From assembly GCA_946480575.1 (NCBI GenBank), contig CAMLKF010000011.1, positions 1 to 37,543 of the forward strand: a stretch of 37,543 nt of DNA, written 5' to 3'. The notes under the pieces were generated by a model. The model saw only the letters and a program-made list of their open reading frames with translations. It ran no database searches and was not told where the DNA came from. This document shows positions 8,469-16,703 of the stretch, in pieces. This DNA comes from an uncultured Nitrososphaera sp. Lineage in GTDB: Archaea > Thermoproteota > Nitrososphaeria > Nitrososphaerales > Nitrososphaeraceae. Each line of letters begins with the position of its first letter. Positions within the stretch are counted from its first letter, which is position 1. The position numbers were made by a program, and so were the translations under genes.

Positions 8469-8849
8469 ATGAACATACAGAATGCAATAATGGACGACTT
8501 TGAAGCAAGAAAGGCGGCGATAGACGCCAGCGTGGAACCCACGATTCATTCTTCCTCACTGAGCACACCCCTGCAGCTCCTTGCAGAGAAGGCCGATCAA
8601 GTGTGCGGCGCTGAAGGAATTTCATACGTCAAGCTCAAGCCTATCCAAAGGCTGTTTCTCACCCATTACCGCTGCCACAAATGCAAGCTCTTGCCACTGT
8701 ACTGCCTTGACATCGCGCACCTAAAGCGTGTGCGCTGCGGCACGTGCGGCCACCAAGTCTCGTTTACCAACTCGGGAAAATATGGCAGGCTCCGGAAAAA
8801 GATCGCCCTTTTGCTGTCACGCGAAGGGCTGGGACCCATGCGGCAATAG
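8469..8849 (+). CDS. Zinc-ribbon protein of unknown function
   Basis: A 126-residue protein. The N-terminal half is helical and polar. The second half has CHKCK (about residue 75) and CGTCG (about residue 94), a treble-clef or zinc-ribbon spacing of two CxxC knuckles, followed by a very basic tail (KYGRLRKK). A TATA-like CTTATTAG lies near 8435, about 30 bases before the ATG, so the message may be leaderless. I do not recognise the family. A nucleic-acid-binding role is plausible from the zinc site plus basic tail. It is convergent with the Lrp-like gene, whose stop is eight bases away. Confidence 0.75.
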   Translation: MNIQNAIMDDFEARKAAIDASVEPTIHSSSLSTPLQLLAEKADQVCGAEGISYVKLKPIQRLFLTHYRCHKCKLLPLYCLDIAHLKRVRCGTCGHQVSFTNSGKYGRLRKKIALLLSREGLGPMRQ

Positions 8850-8856
8850 CAAGATC

Positions 8857-9123
8857 TCAGATCTGCAACGGCCTGCTCTTCTTGTGCTGCCTGTTTTCGA
8901 TGACATCCATCGTCAGCGTAGACTTGACTCCGTCTATCGTGCGTATTGACGCGACCGCTTCATGCAGGGTCTTCTTCGTCTCGGCGTCGAACTTGGCTAT
9001 GATGTCGTAGCTGTCGCTCTGAATAGTGTGAACCTCTGAAGTCTCCGGCCTTTCGCGTATCTCTTTTATGATTTCGCGCTTGGCATCTTGGTCGACGTTA
9101 ATCAGGACAAAAGCCTTTGGCAC
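8857..9123 (-). CDS. Stand-alone Lrp/AsnC-type ligand-binding (RAM) domain protein
   Basis: An 88-residue protein made only of the beta-alpha-beta effector domain of Lrp/AsnC regulators: KAFVLINVD first strand, then helix, IQSDSYDIIAKF central strands, helix, and VKSTLTMDVIE last strand. No helix-turn-helix is present. Such stand-alone domains bind small molecules such as amino acids and may form mixed oligomers with full regulators. The frame is open to a TTG at 9147, but a TATA-like TTTAATTG centred near 9149 lies 26 bases before GTG 9123, and the domain begins right there, so I prefer GTG 9123 as a leaderless start. A second member of the family is encoded at 24769-25035. Confidence 0.85.
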   Translation of the reverse strand: MPKAFVLINVDQDAKREIIKEIRERPETSEVHTIQSDSYDIIAKFDAETKKTLHEAVASIRTIDGVKSTLTMDVIENRQHKKSRPLQI

Positions 9124-9191
9124 GTGACTAATTCGCGTGCTTGGCAATTAAATGCTAAAGGCATTGGAGCAGGCAGCAATAATAATTATTA

Positions 9192-11264
9192 TTACGCCTT
9201 GGCCCAAAAGCCGGGCCTCCTCTCGTATACCTGGCCTTCGCGCTTGGCATTCTCAAAGTACTTCCTTGCGTCGTTTTCGTCTGTGAACTTGCCCGTCTTG
9301 ACCAGCTCGTCTATTAGCGCCTTCTCCTCAACATCGTTGTTCTCGCTTCCAGACAGTCCCTTGAAAACGTCCATCAAAGTCTTTGATTTTGAGACCTCGC
9401 TCTGGGGCTTGCCGTACAGCACGCCGACATCCATCTTGCCAGTATTGACATCCACGCCGGCGGTCCTCAGCATCTGCTCAACTAGGTAGATGGCACGCGA
9501 AGCATCTTCGGCGTCCACTGTGTCCTTCAGCAACAATCTGGCGCGGGCGGTCGCAAGCCTTACCAGACCTTCAAGCTGCCTCGGGGTCACAGTTATCATG
9601 CCCTCTGACTCGACCTTCCTCATGTCCATGTAGTAGCTGCGTATGATGTCAATAGCTTCCTGCGTGAGCGCCGCCTTGGTTTCCCTTGCGTACGAAAGGT
9701 ACTTGCTAAAGAGGTCGATCTCGATTGCAGGCTTGGCAGCATGCTCGGTATCCTTGTGGATTTCCAAGATGTGACTTGCCACCAAGTTGTCCTTTTCCCT
9801 CTCCGGGATGTCCCGGACTATGAATATCAGGTCGAACCTTGTCAATAGCGGGACTGGTAGGTTCACGTTTTCGGTGATGTTCTTGTAAGGATCATATTTG
9901 CCGTACATTGGGTTTGCCGCTGCCAAGATGGACGTCCTTGCGTTGAGTGTGGCGACGATGCCCCCCTTGGCGACCGAGCAGGTCTGCTGCTCCATGACTT
10001 CGTGGAGCGCCGAGCGGTCCTCTGGTTTTATCTTGTCAAACTCGTCAATGCAGACCAGCCCTTGGTCTCCTAGCACGACGGCGCCGGCCTCTAGCATCAT
10101 GATGCCGGATTTGTCGCGAATGACCGCCGCGGTAAGGCCGGCCGCAGTCGAGCCCCTGCCTGAAGTGTAAAGCCCCCTTGGCGCTATCTTGGCCGCGAAT
10201 TTCAGCATTTCCGACTTTGCCGTACCTGGGTCGCCCACCATGAGCACGTTGATGTCACCTCTTCTGGTCGAGCCATCTTCAAGCTTCTTTGTCACCGAGC
10301 CCACTATCAAAAGCAGGATCGACTCTTTGAGCGTCTCATGACCGTAAATGTGGGGCGCGAACGAGGCGATCAGCTTGTCATAAGCATCCGGTTTGCTTGC
10401 GATCGTCCTTATCTGCCGCTCGTCTTCTGCGCTTATCATTATGCGCTCAACAGACCTAGTGTCCTTGCTGCCCGCCCTGCCACCGATGTACTCGATGTTG
10501 TTTCCTTCCATGCGAAGCCTGAAAAGGCTGGTCTTGGCCTGCGGCGCGAGCTGCTCCTGCTCTATTCGGATGATGCCGGTGAGCATTATCCTGTCTCCGG
10601 GGCGGCACTGGTCGACAAGGTCGCCCATGACGGTGACTTCGACGTAATGCGGCAGCTGGCCGGCTGGCAGGTCTTCTGGCAGCTCCTGCAGCCTGACCAT
10701 CTGAAAGTCAATAAAGATGCTTGTCTCAGGATCCATTTCCAGCTCTTTTTCAGAGCAGGCGGGGCATTTCTGTGGCTTTTTCAGCACCAAGCCCTTCAGC
10801 TGCGCTTCGGTGACAGTGTTGCAGTTTGTGCACCGGTATGCTACCTTTTTGGCAAGCGGCTTGACCTCTGACGATCGCACTACCATGCCGGAGACACTCA
10901 CCAGCTTGTCTATTAGATCAGCATTAATTTCGCGCAGGCCCTTCTGGACGGTATAGTTGCCCATCCTGACCCTTATCTTGTCGCGGATCTCCTGCTCGTA
11001 ATCCGGATGAATTTCGCGCAGAATAGAGAGCACCGCTTCGTTGAACGCTTCGAGCATCTCGTCCGGGTCGTGCGTTATCTGCTTTGCAAGAGAGGGATTG
11101 AAAGAGTCAAAGTCGATGTAGTCGACTACAAGCGACTGGGCGTTTGACGCCATCATGTTGTTTATCCTGTTGAAATACTTGTAATTGCCGTCCCTGTCCT
11201 TGAACGCCTTCAGGAACTTTTCCAGGTCGTTTGCAAGCGCCGCAGCGGTCTGCTGCTCAGCCAA
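9192..11264 (-). CDS. mcm: Replicative helicase MCM
   Basis: A 690-residue archaeal MCM of normal length. The N-terminal domain includes an OB fold with a zinc knuckle (CTNC near residue 144, CPAC near residue 168). The AAA+ core has Walker A GDPGTAKS, the helix-2 region following it, Walker B LVCIDEFDK and an arginine finger in LLTRFDLIF. The C-terminus forms a small helical/winged-helix tail. It assembles as a hexamer that unwinds DNA at replication forks. Its ATG overlaps the stop of the gins23 gene by eight bases, so the two are translationally coupled and probably produced together for the CMG-like complex. Confidence 0.97.
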   Translation of the reverse strand: MAEQQTAAALANDLEKFLKAFKDRDGNYKYFNRINNMMASNAQSLVVDYIDFDSFNPSLAKQITHDPDEMLEAFNEAVLSILREIHPDYEQEIRDKIRVRMGNYTVQKGLREINADLIDKLVSVSGMVVRSSEVKPLAKKVAYRCTNCNTVTEAQLKGLVLKKPQKCPACSEKELEMDPETSIFIDFQMVRLQELPEDLPAGQLPHYVEVTVMGDLVDQCRPGDRIMLTGIIRIEQEQLAPQAKTSLFRLRMEGNNIEYIGGRAGSKDTRSVERIMISAEDERQIRTIASKPDAYDKLIASFAPHIYGHETLKESILLLIVGSVTKKLEDGSTRRGDINVLMVGDPGTAKSEMLKFAAKIAPRGLYTSGRGSTAAGLTAAVIRDKSGIMMLEAGAVVLGDQGLVCIDEFDKIKPEDRSALHEVMEQQTCSVAKGGIVATLNARTSILAAANPMYGKYDPYKNITENVNLPVPLLTRFDLIFIVRDIPEREKDNLVASHILEIHKDTEHAAKPAIEIDLFSKYLSYARETKAALTQEAIDIIRSYYMDMRKVESEGMITVTPRQLEGLVRLATARARLLLKDTVDAEDASRAIYLVEQMLRTAGVDVNTGKMDVGVLYGKPQSEVSKSKTLMDVFKGLSGSENNDVEEKALIDELVKTGKFTDENDARKYFENAKREGQVYERRPGFWAKA

Positions 11265-11796
11265 ATTTCTTTAGCACCCCTTTCTTGAATTTTGAAGAAG
11301 CATTGTTTATGAGCTTGTATAGCTCTTTTTCCTCTGCCGCCAGCTTGGATTCCATCTCTGGCGACAGCGGCGACGCGGCAGCCAGCTTGACGATTTTTTC
11401 AAGCCGCGATGCGACAAAAGTGTTTAGCGATACGAGCAGGTTTTCCCGCTCTCTTTCCTGGAGCCCGTCAAGGTAGTCGTTTACTCTGACGTAAAAGTCG
11501 ACATCGATTCCCGACAGGTCGTGAGGTTTGGCGATGCGCTCGCGGTTCATTGCCCGCGATATATATCCCGCGATGTCGTTTGACTGGATCTCGACAGCGC
11601 CAGCTTCTGAAAGTATCTTTGCCACCCAGCGCGGAAGCGATGACATGTCGCCCTCTTTGGCGTCGACTGAGACGTTGCCCGCCGTGGTCTTGACATCCTT
11701 CTTGTACGATACCCTGACCTCCTCGGTCATGTAGCCTACCTGGTAGACGTTCTGGATAGATTCTATCCTAGGGTCCGTGTGTGAGCCGTCAGCCAT
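11257..11796 (-). CDS. gins23: GINS complex subunit, Gins23 type
   Basis: A 179-residue protein. The small beta-rich B domain comes first (strands around EEVRVSYKKDV and a GDMSSLPRWVAKIL segment) and the helical A domain follows (residues about 75-175). The B-then-A order is that of Psf2/Psf3, which supports the archaeal Gins23 rather than the Gins51 assignment. GINS links MCM to GAN/Cdc45 and primase at the fork. It is directly upstream of mcm with an eight-base overlap. A TATA-like GATATAAC sits near 11832, about 36 bases before the ATG. The identity rests on the fold pattern and the mcm context. Confidence 0.82.
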   Translation of the reverse strand: MADGSHTDPRIESIQNVYQVGYMTEEVRVSYKKDVKTTAGNVSVDAKEGDMSSLPRWVAKILSEAGAVEIQSNDIAGYISRAMNRERIAKPHDLSGIDVDFYVRVNDYLDGLQERERENLLVSLNTFVASRLEKIVKLAAASPLSPEMESKLAAEEKELYKLINNASSKFKKGVLKKFG

Positions 11797-11910
11797 TGCA
11801 GGTAAACTGTAAGAGTCCTTCTTCTGTTATATCTTTTGTCAGGGCAGCTTTTGTTAAGCTCCAAGCTAGCTACAGCTGCATTGGGTAATAATGTCTCATT
11901 AGCAGCAACC

Positions 11911-11917
11911 TATTAAT
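11911..11917 (+). promoter_or_regulatory. TATA box of rfcS
   Basis: TATTAAT centred 28 bases before the ATG at 11942, the spacing of a leaderless archaeal promoter. The divergent gins23-mcm promoter lies about 80 bases to the left, so the intergenic region of 145 bases carries promoters for both replication units. Confidence 0.5.
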
Positions 11918-11941
11918 GGTTTTAGAAGAATCAGAGTCTCG

Positions 11942-12943
11942 ATGTCGGCCAACAAAAAGAGTGACGACCTGGCAAACCTCATGTGGTCAGAGAAATACAG
12001 GCCAAAAAAGCTGAGCGAAGTGGTGGACCAGAAGGAGATAGTCAAGGGCATCGGCAACCTAATCAAGAGCCCCGACATACCTCACATGCTCTTTGCAGGG
12101 CCAGCAGGAGTCGGCAAGACCACCAGTGCATTGTGCATTGCAGTGGAGCTCCTCGGGGAGCAGTGGAGAAAGAACACGCTTGAACTGAACGCGTCGGACG
12201 AGCGCGGCATCAAGATGGTGCGCGAGAGGGTCAAGGAATTTGCTGCCTCTGTCAAGCTGGCGACTGACAAGGAATTTGGCAAGCCTAAGATAATCATACT
12301 CGACGAGGCCGATGAGATGACCCCAGAAGCCCAGACCGCACTGAGGCGCATTATAGAGGATAGCGCAAGGACGACTCGCTTTATTATCATCTGCAATTAT
12401 TTGTCGCAGATAATCGAGCCGATACAGAGCAGGTGCGTCGTGTTCCGCTTTACGCGCCTTCCAAAAGAAGAAATCATTGATCATTTGCAGACGATCTGTG
12501 AAAAAGAAAAAGTAAAGTACGAAGAAAAGGCGATTGCACAAATTTTTGACGCGACGGGAGGCGATCTGCGGCATTCGATAAACATCATGCAGGCTGCAGC
12601 CGGCATGGGGTCGGTGTCTACAGCCAACGTCACTGCAGCGGTAGGACTTTCCGGCAGGTCAAAAGTGGGCGAAGTGCTGCGCCTTGCGCTTGGAGGCAAG
12701 TTCAATGAAGCACGCGCAAAATTGCTTGAACTAACGCAGGTGTACGGCATGTCAGAGACTGACTTTATGAAGTACGCAAATCAAGAGGCGTATGACATAA
12801 AAATTGAAAGGCCGGACGAGTTTGCCGCCATAATGGCCGAGTACGACTATCGCCTTGCAGCCGGCGCGCACCCTGAGATCCAGCTGTCAGCGTTACTTGC
12901 CCAGCTGGGCAGGCTGGCTGTCAAAAAGAAGGGCTCCGCCTGA
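11942..12943 (+). CDS. rfcS: Replication factor C small subunit (clamp loader)
   Basis: A 333-residue AAA+ protein. It has the RFC box near the start (MWSEKYRPKKLSEV), Walker A GPAGVGKTT (about residue 54), Walker B LDEADEMT (about residue 120), sensor 1 and the SRC arginine-finger motif (IQSRCVVFRF), then the collar helices. Length and motifs are standard for archaeal RfcS. Four copies with one large subunit load PCNA onto primed DNA. It is divergent from gins23-mcm, giving a compact replication cluster. A leaderless start is supported by the TATA box 28 bases upstream. Confidence 0.96.
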   Translation: MSANKKSDDLANLMWSEKYRPKKLSEVVDQKEIVKGIGNLIKSPDIPHMLFAGPAGVGKTTSALCIAVELLGEQWRKNTLELNASDERGIKMVRERVKEFAASVKLATDKEFGKPKIIILDEADEMTPEAQTALRRIIEDSARTTRFIIICNYLSQIIEPIQSRCVVFRFTRLPKEEIIDHLQTICEKEKVKYEEKAIAQIFDATGGDLRHSINIMQAAAGMGSVSTANVTAAVGLSGRSKVGEVLRLALGGKFNEARAKLLELTQVYGMSETDFMKYANQEAYDIKIERPDEFAAIMAEYDYRLAAGAHPEIQLSALLAQLGRLAVKKKGSA

Positions 12944-12973
12944 ATGCCTCGTAGTTTCAGTACAGGTCTGCAA

Positions 12974-13017
12974 GCAGGCCTTCGCCGGATGCCTGCGGGC
13001 TTTCAGGAACCTTTTTT
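12974..13017 (+). terminator. Stem-loop plus T-run downstream of rfcS
   Basis: GCAGGC (12974-12979) pairs with GCCTGC (12991-12996), followed by a six-T run at 13012-13017. It lies about 30 bases after the rfcS stop and on its strand. The T-run alone is a usual archaeal terminator signal; the hairpin may be incidental. The rest of 13018-13207 shows no supported gene. Confidence 0.4.
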
Positions 13018-13207
13018 CAGGAGTAAAGGTAATATCCGACTCTACCTTCGATGTTGGTTGCAAAAGTAGACTGCCCGCATCATCTCCTTGCGTACATCCT
13101 TGGGTGCCCGCATGAATGGCATGACATATGATGGCGTTTTTACGGTTCGACGCTAGATAAGGATTTGAAAGTCATGCTGTGCTGCATACAAAATTGGCAA
13201 AAATGCC

Positions 13208-13480
13208 TCAATATTCTTCCTCGAATTCCTCGCCACCTTCCTCTTCTTCCACTTCCTCAAAGTCCTCCTCAAGCTCCTCTCGCTCTTCGGCGCTCTTGTA
13301 AGGGAGGTCGGCCTCGCCGGGCACCCCGCAGACCGGACACTTGAACTCTATCGTCTGGCCCTCAAGGTCGAGCGGAAACTCTTTTGAAAAGACCTCGTCG
13401 CACTTGCTGCATACAAGGGTGGTCTGTATGCTGTCCTGGCTGAACTTGTGGGACTGCACCCGGAACGAGGTATTTGCCAA
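13208..13480 (-). CDS. Zinc-ribbon protein with strongly acidic tail
   Basis: A 90-residue protein. A zinc ribbon is formed by CSKC (near residue 24) and CPVC (near residue 49). The last 25 residues are almost all Glu and Asp. A ribbon joined to an acidic tail suggests a protein that contacts the transcription or translation machinery or a basic partner, but I do not recognise the family. The only start is a TTG at 13480; a clear TATA box (CTTATAAAAAAG, near 13516) lies 36 bases upstream on the same strand. It stands alone. Confidence 0.75.
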   Translation of the reverse strand: MANTSFRVQSHKFSQDSIQTTLVCSKCDEVFSKEFPLDLEGQTIEFKCPVCGVPGEADLPYKSAEEREELEEDFEEVEEEEGGEEFEEEY

Positions 13481-13590
13481 GTATTTTTCTTCCTACGTAT
13501 AGGAAATCTCCTTTTTTATAAGCGTTCTTGCCCTGTCCAATCGGGTATATATAAGTGCAACAAGGGAAAGTTGTTGTTGCTGGACCCTTG

Positions 13591-13713
13591 ATGATACGGC
13601 GCCTGAGAAGGGAGCTTGATATCTCACACTTTGGCGAGTCATTCGATGCTGATGAAGCGAATATCGATTCTCCAGATAGAATTAAACTTGCAGAGAAAGC
13701 ATGTAGTAAATAG
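13591..13713 (+). CDS. Possible 40-residue charged protein
   Basis: An ATG-initiated frame of 40 residues, rich in Arg, Asp and Glu, without known motifs. A good TATA box (GGTATATATAAG, about 13544-13555) places transcription start near 13576, some 15 bases before the ATG, which is the main argument for expression. A GTG at 13555 in the same frame overlaps the TATA box and is unlikely to be used. It could equally be a short non-coding RNA from that promoter. Confidence 0.3.
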   Translation: MIRRLRRELDISHFGESFDADEANIDSPDRIKLAEKACSK

Positions 13714-14009
13714 AGCCTCAGAATTTTGGTAGCAACGCTTCAGCCGGTCTTCTATAAAATTCTAATAGTGTTATCGTTTCATTCTGTGAATATTTGACCT
13801 CTGTTGGCACGAGTGCATATTACTAGACAAAAGCACAGTATAACTGAAAGCAGAGCGCCTGCTGATATAGCGGCAGCATAAGGCAATGATCAATCAAAAA
13901 TACCGGTAGTAAAATCAACATATCCAATAGAACAAGATAAAAACAGCACATTCACTGTGTTTTATGCAAATTCCATTTAAGCTATCGTGAGCCGCCTGTG
14001 CCGACCATT
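13714..14009. other. AT-rich intergenic region with no supported gene
   Basis: I see no protein frame or RNA fold I can support. The right end holds a TATA-like CCATTTAAGC centred near 13977, which sits well for the ATG at 14010 of the DUF1264 gene. Confidence 0.4.
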
Positions 14010-14621
14010 ATGAGTCATACGAAAAAGAACAGGGCGATACTGGCGGGGAGCGCGGTTACTACTTTTGCAATAGCAGCAGTTCTCATGCTCAGTATCTCTG
14101 TATCGTACACGGCGGCGCAACAGGCAATGCCCGCAAATGCGACAAAGCCAGTTGACGGCTACAATCTACCGCAAGGACACATGAACGCAGTGAGGCATGT
14201 ATTTGACGACTCGTCGTTGAGAGTAGACCACTATTGCAAGCCAAACGACAAGATTATGATGGTATGCCAACTCTATGACGGGCCTTCTGCAAACGCAACA
14301 TTGATCGGAATTGAATACATCATCATGCAGCAGCAATACGACAGCCTACCTGACAGAGAAAAGCCATACTGGCACGCTCACAGCGAAGAGTTTGCGCCAG
14401 ACAGGGCAGACCCAATGATGCCAGAGTTGAATCCTGAAGAAGCGAAAGCCGAGATGGCGAAGTTGAGACCGACATGGGGCAAAGTCATCATAACATGGCA
14501 GCCAAACGATGATATGCCATCGTTCCCGCCACAGGTGCAGCTGGTAGACCACCCGTTCATGGTCAATGCGTCTGTAACCGACATAGCCAATGCGACAATG
14601 AGCAACAGCACAGATCAGTAA
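14010..14621 (+). CDS. Exported DUF1264 (oil-body-associated-protein-like) protein
   Basis: From ATG 14010 the protein has 203 residues. It starts with a basic stretch and a hydrophobic signal segment ending near SYTAAQQA. The mature part matches the pattern I know from the DUF1264/OBAP family: a HYCKPN..MVCQLYDG segment, then LIGIEYII, LPDREKPYWHAH and a late P-x-W segment. The function of the family is not established; plant members associate with oil bodies. A GTG four codons upstream (13998) is possible, but the TATA box near 13977 favours ATG 14010. It lies just before the multicopper oxidase on the same strand, yet each has its own promoter. The extracellular location is inferred from the signal peptide. 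Confidence 0.78.
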   Translation: MSHTKKNRAILAGSAVTTFAIAAVLMLSISVSYTAAQQAMPANATKPVDGYNLPQGHMNAVRHVFDDSSLRVDHYCKPNDKIMMVCQLYDGPSANATLIGIEYIIMQQQYDSLPDREKPYWHAHSEEFAPDRADPMMPELNPEEAKAEMAKLRPTWGKVIITWQPNDDMPSFPPQVQLVDHPFMVNASVTDIANATMSNSTDQ

Positions 14622-14622
14622 A

Positions 14623-14648
14623 TGGGCGAATAACCCACCTTCTTTTTT
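14623..14648 (+). terminator. Small hairpin and T-run after the DUF1264 gene
   Basis: TGGG (14623-14626) can pair with CCCA (14634-14637), followed by CCTTCTTTTTT. It directly follows the stop codon, so it probably ends the upstream transcript before the oxidase promoter near 14711. Confidence 0.4.
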
Positions 14649-14738
14649 GCAATATGTTTGCAGTTGCTTGCACATAAAGCGTTTTCTTGCTGATGTATAC
14701 CTTCTGCATAATTATTCGTGTTGGCAATAGTAGTTAGC

Positions 14739-16253
14739 GTGTCAGACGGAGAGAACAGTAGCGGTAGAAAAAAGGCAACAATGAGCCTTGGAATGGCTGC
14801 AGTCCTGATTATCGGTTTTGTAGCCGCCGCCATCGCCACAACTCTCGCGGCTCAGGATAGTTTTAATGCAAAGGCTCAACAGGCAGGTGACAGCTTTGAG
14901 GAAGGAGTTATCACTTCAGAGCCAACTTCGTCAGTTAAGAGTAGGCAGATTACTCTGGTAGCCCAGGACGCAGAAGTAGAGATTGCTCCGGGCAAGGTGG
15001 TCAAAATGTGGACATTTAACGGGACGGTTCCAGCGCCTCCTCTGCGCTTTACAGAAGGCGAAAATGTCACGATAAAATTCATCAACAAGACGCCTATTCC
15101 GCACACAATACACTTCCACGGCAACCATGACGACAAAAACGACGGAGTATTACCGCAGATAATGCCTAACGAGTCATACACCTACAACATAACAGCTGCG
15201 CCGGCAGGCGCGCTGATGTACCACTGCCATGCGCATCCCACATCCCTTCACATAAGGATGGGCATGTATGGCGCCATGATAATCGACCCCAAGAACAAGC
15301 CTCTGGAGCCTGCACGCGAGTTTGTCATGGTCATGAGCGAATACGACTCCAAAGACATCATGAAGTTTGAAGCAGAATACTACCCGATAAACGGCTATGC
15401 CGACCAATATATCACAAACCCGCTTCAGGTAAACCATGGCGAGCTTGTTAGGATGTATGTGATAAACATCGGGACTACGATACCATATCAGTTCCACCTC
15501 CACAGCACTATATTCAAGGTATATCCTTCAGGGCTTTTGTCAAACAAGCCGATAGACGCTCAGACATACCCTGTAGGGCCGGGAGACGCTGCCATCATAG
15601 AAGCAAAATGGAAGTATCCGGGAACATATCTTTTCCACAGCCATGGCATACAGGAAGAGCGGGGCAACATGGGTCAGATAGAAGTGTCTGAAAACAAGAC
15701 AACTGCCTTGACAGAAAGCGTATCAATGTTTGACTGGCAGTACGAGCTACAGAAGCAGCTGCAAAAACCCAAGGTAATCAATTATGAAGAGCAGACATTT
15801 GAAGATGCAGCAAAAACAGCGCAACTGAGCGGTCACGGGGCTCATGGACAGCCACCATCCGATAATCCATCAAACATCACCACATACACTGAGCCAACAG
15901 CAAACGCCACTGGGACGAAGATAAACGTCACATCTTCAGACACTGATGGCGCCAGTGGCATTGCCACTGTATCAATCGTCAAAGGAGCAATCAATCCAAG
16001 CAGCCCGAAATTCTTTGACCCGTTGCCGGTTGATGTAAAGCCGGGAAGCACCGTAACATGGGTTAACGATGATTCAGCTCCGCACACCGCTACTTCTGGA
16101 AGCCCGGACAGCGGACCGTCAGGCAAATTTGACACAGGAATAATCGGTCCTGGACAGTCATCAGACCAGGTCATGCCTGCGTCATCAGGCGTCTTCGAAT
16201 ACTATTGCACGCTCCATCCATACATGAAAGGCATGATCAACGTCAAAGAATAG
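14739..16253 (+). CDS. Exported two-domain multicopper oxidase (NirK-related) with C-terminal cupredoxin domain
   Basis: A GTG at 14739 lies 28 bases after a TATA-like CATAATTATT and gives 504 residues; the frame is open to GTG 14718. A signal anchor comes first. Two cupredoxin domains follow. Domain 1 has HTIHFHG and YHCHAHPTSLHIRMGM, which supplies type 1 copper ligands (His, Cys, His, Met). Domain 2 has FHLH and FHSHG but no Cys. The four HxH motifs are those of a laccase-like trinuclear site. The position of the catalytic Asp of classical NirK is a His here, so nitrite reduction is not certain. A Thr/Asn-rich linker leads to a third cupredoxin (APHTATSG, then YYCTLHPYMKGM) with a complete type 1 site, a built-in electron carrier. 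It likely acts outside the membrane. Confidence 0.88.
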   Translation: MSDGENSSGRKKATMSLGMAAVLIIGFVAAAIATTLAAQDSFNAKAQQAGDSFEEGVITSEPTSSVKSRQITLVAQDAEVEIAPGKVVKMWTFNGTVPAPPLRFTEGENVTIKFINKTPIPHTIHFHGNHDDKNDGVLPQIMPNESYTYNITAAPAGALMYHCHAHPTSLHIRMGMYGAMIIDPKNKPLEPAREFVMVMSEYDSKDIMKFEAEYYPINGYADQYITNPLQVNHGELVRMYVINIGTTIPYQFHLHSTIFKVYPSGLLSNKPIDAQTYPVGPGDAAIIEAKWKYPGTYLFHSHGIQEERGNMGQIEVSENKTTALTESVSMFDWQYELQKQLQKPKVINYEEQTFEDAAKTAQLSGHGAHGQPPSDNPSNITTYTEPTANATGTKINVTSSDTDGASGIATVSIVKGAINPSSPKFFDPLPVDVKPGSTVTWVNDDSAPHTATSGSPDSGPSGKFDTGIIGPGQSSDQVMPASSGVFEYYCTLHPYMKGMINVKE

Positions 16254-16255
16254 AG

Positions 16256-16669
16256 TCAGCTGTGATTGTCGTCGAGAAACTCGACTCTCACAACCCTGAT
16301 TTTCTTATCTTTTTCCTTGCCGCCAGCCATTTCAAATGAAAACCTTGCTTCTATCTTCTCGCCCTTTTCAAAGACAACCAGCACAATCACCTTGTCGCTT
16401 TTGTCTTCCTCTATCGAGATGTCATAGCGCAGATTGTCGTCGCTTGCCAGAGTCATCATGTTGAGAAATGACCTTACTGCTGGCTTGCCATGTAGCCCTT
16501 CTTCTTTTTTGCTGAATGGCTCGTATATTGTCACGTCATCCGCAAATAGATCTAGCAATTCTTCTATTCTGTTCTGCGATGCAAGTTCAAAGCATTCAAA
16601 GACTAGTCTTTGGTTGGCCGTCTTTTTTCCAGATTTGCCCTTATTTTGAAGGCGCTTCTGACCTGCCAT
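16256..16669 (-). CDS. SnoaL/NTF2-like small protein
   Basis: A 137-residue protein with a Lys-rich start and then the NTF2-like cone fold pattern: helices around VFECFELASQNRIEELLDLF, the DDVTIYEPF strand, GKPAVRSFLNMM helix, and beta strands to the end. Proteins of this fold are hydrolases, isomerases, binding or scaffold proteins; the sequence does not decide. It converges with the multicopper oxidase gene, with only two bases between the stop codons. The basic N-terminal tail of about 18 residues is an unusual addition and could bind nucleic acid. Confidence 0.72.
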   Translation of the reverse strand: MAGQKRLQNKGKSGKKTANQRLVFECFELASQNRIEELLDLFADDVTIYEPFSKKEEGLHGKPAVRSFLNMMTLASDDNLRYDISIEEDKSDKVIVLVVFEKGEKIEARFSFEMAGGKEKDKKIRVVRVEFLDDNHS

Positions 16670-16703
16670 CTTAGCCCGTCTCCCGTCTTAAAGCAAGCAT
16701 ACC

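Noticed and set aside
9178..9193. 16-base AT palindrome AATAATAATTATTATT at the mcm stop
   Set aside because: Simple AAT/ATT composition makes a chance palindrome likely; no other signal.
12944..13207. Possible RNA gene (for example RNase P or SRP) after rfcS
   Set aside because: I could not find the conserved cores of these RNAs on either strand; only the terminator-like hairpin is clear.
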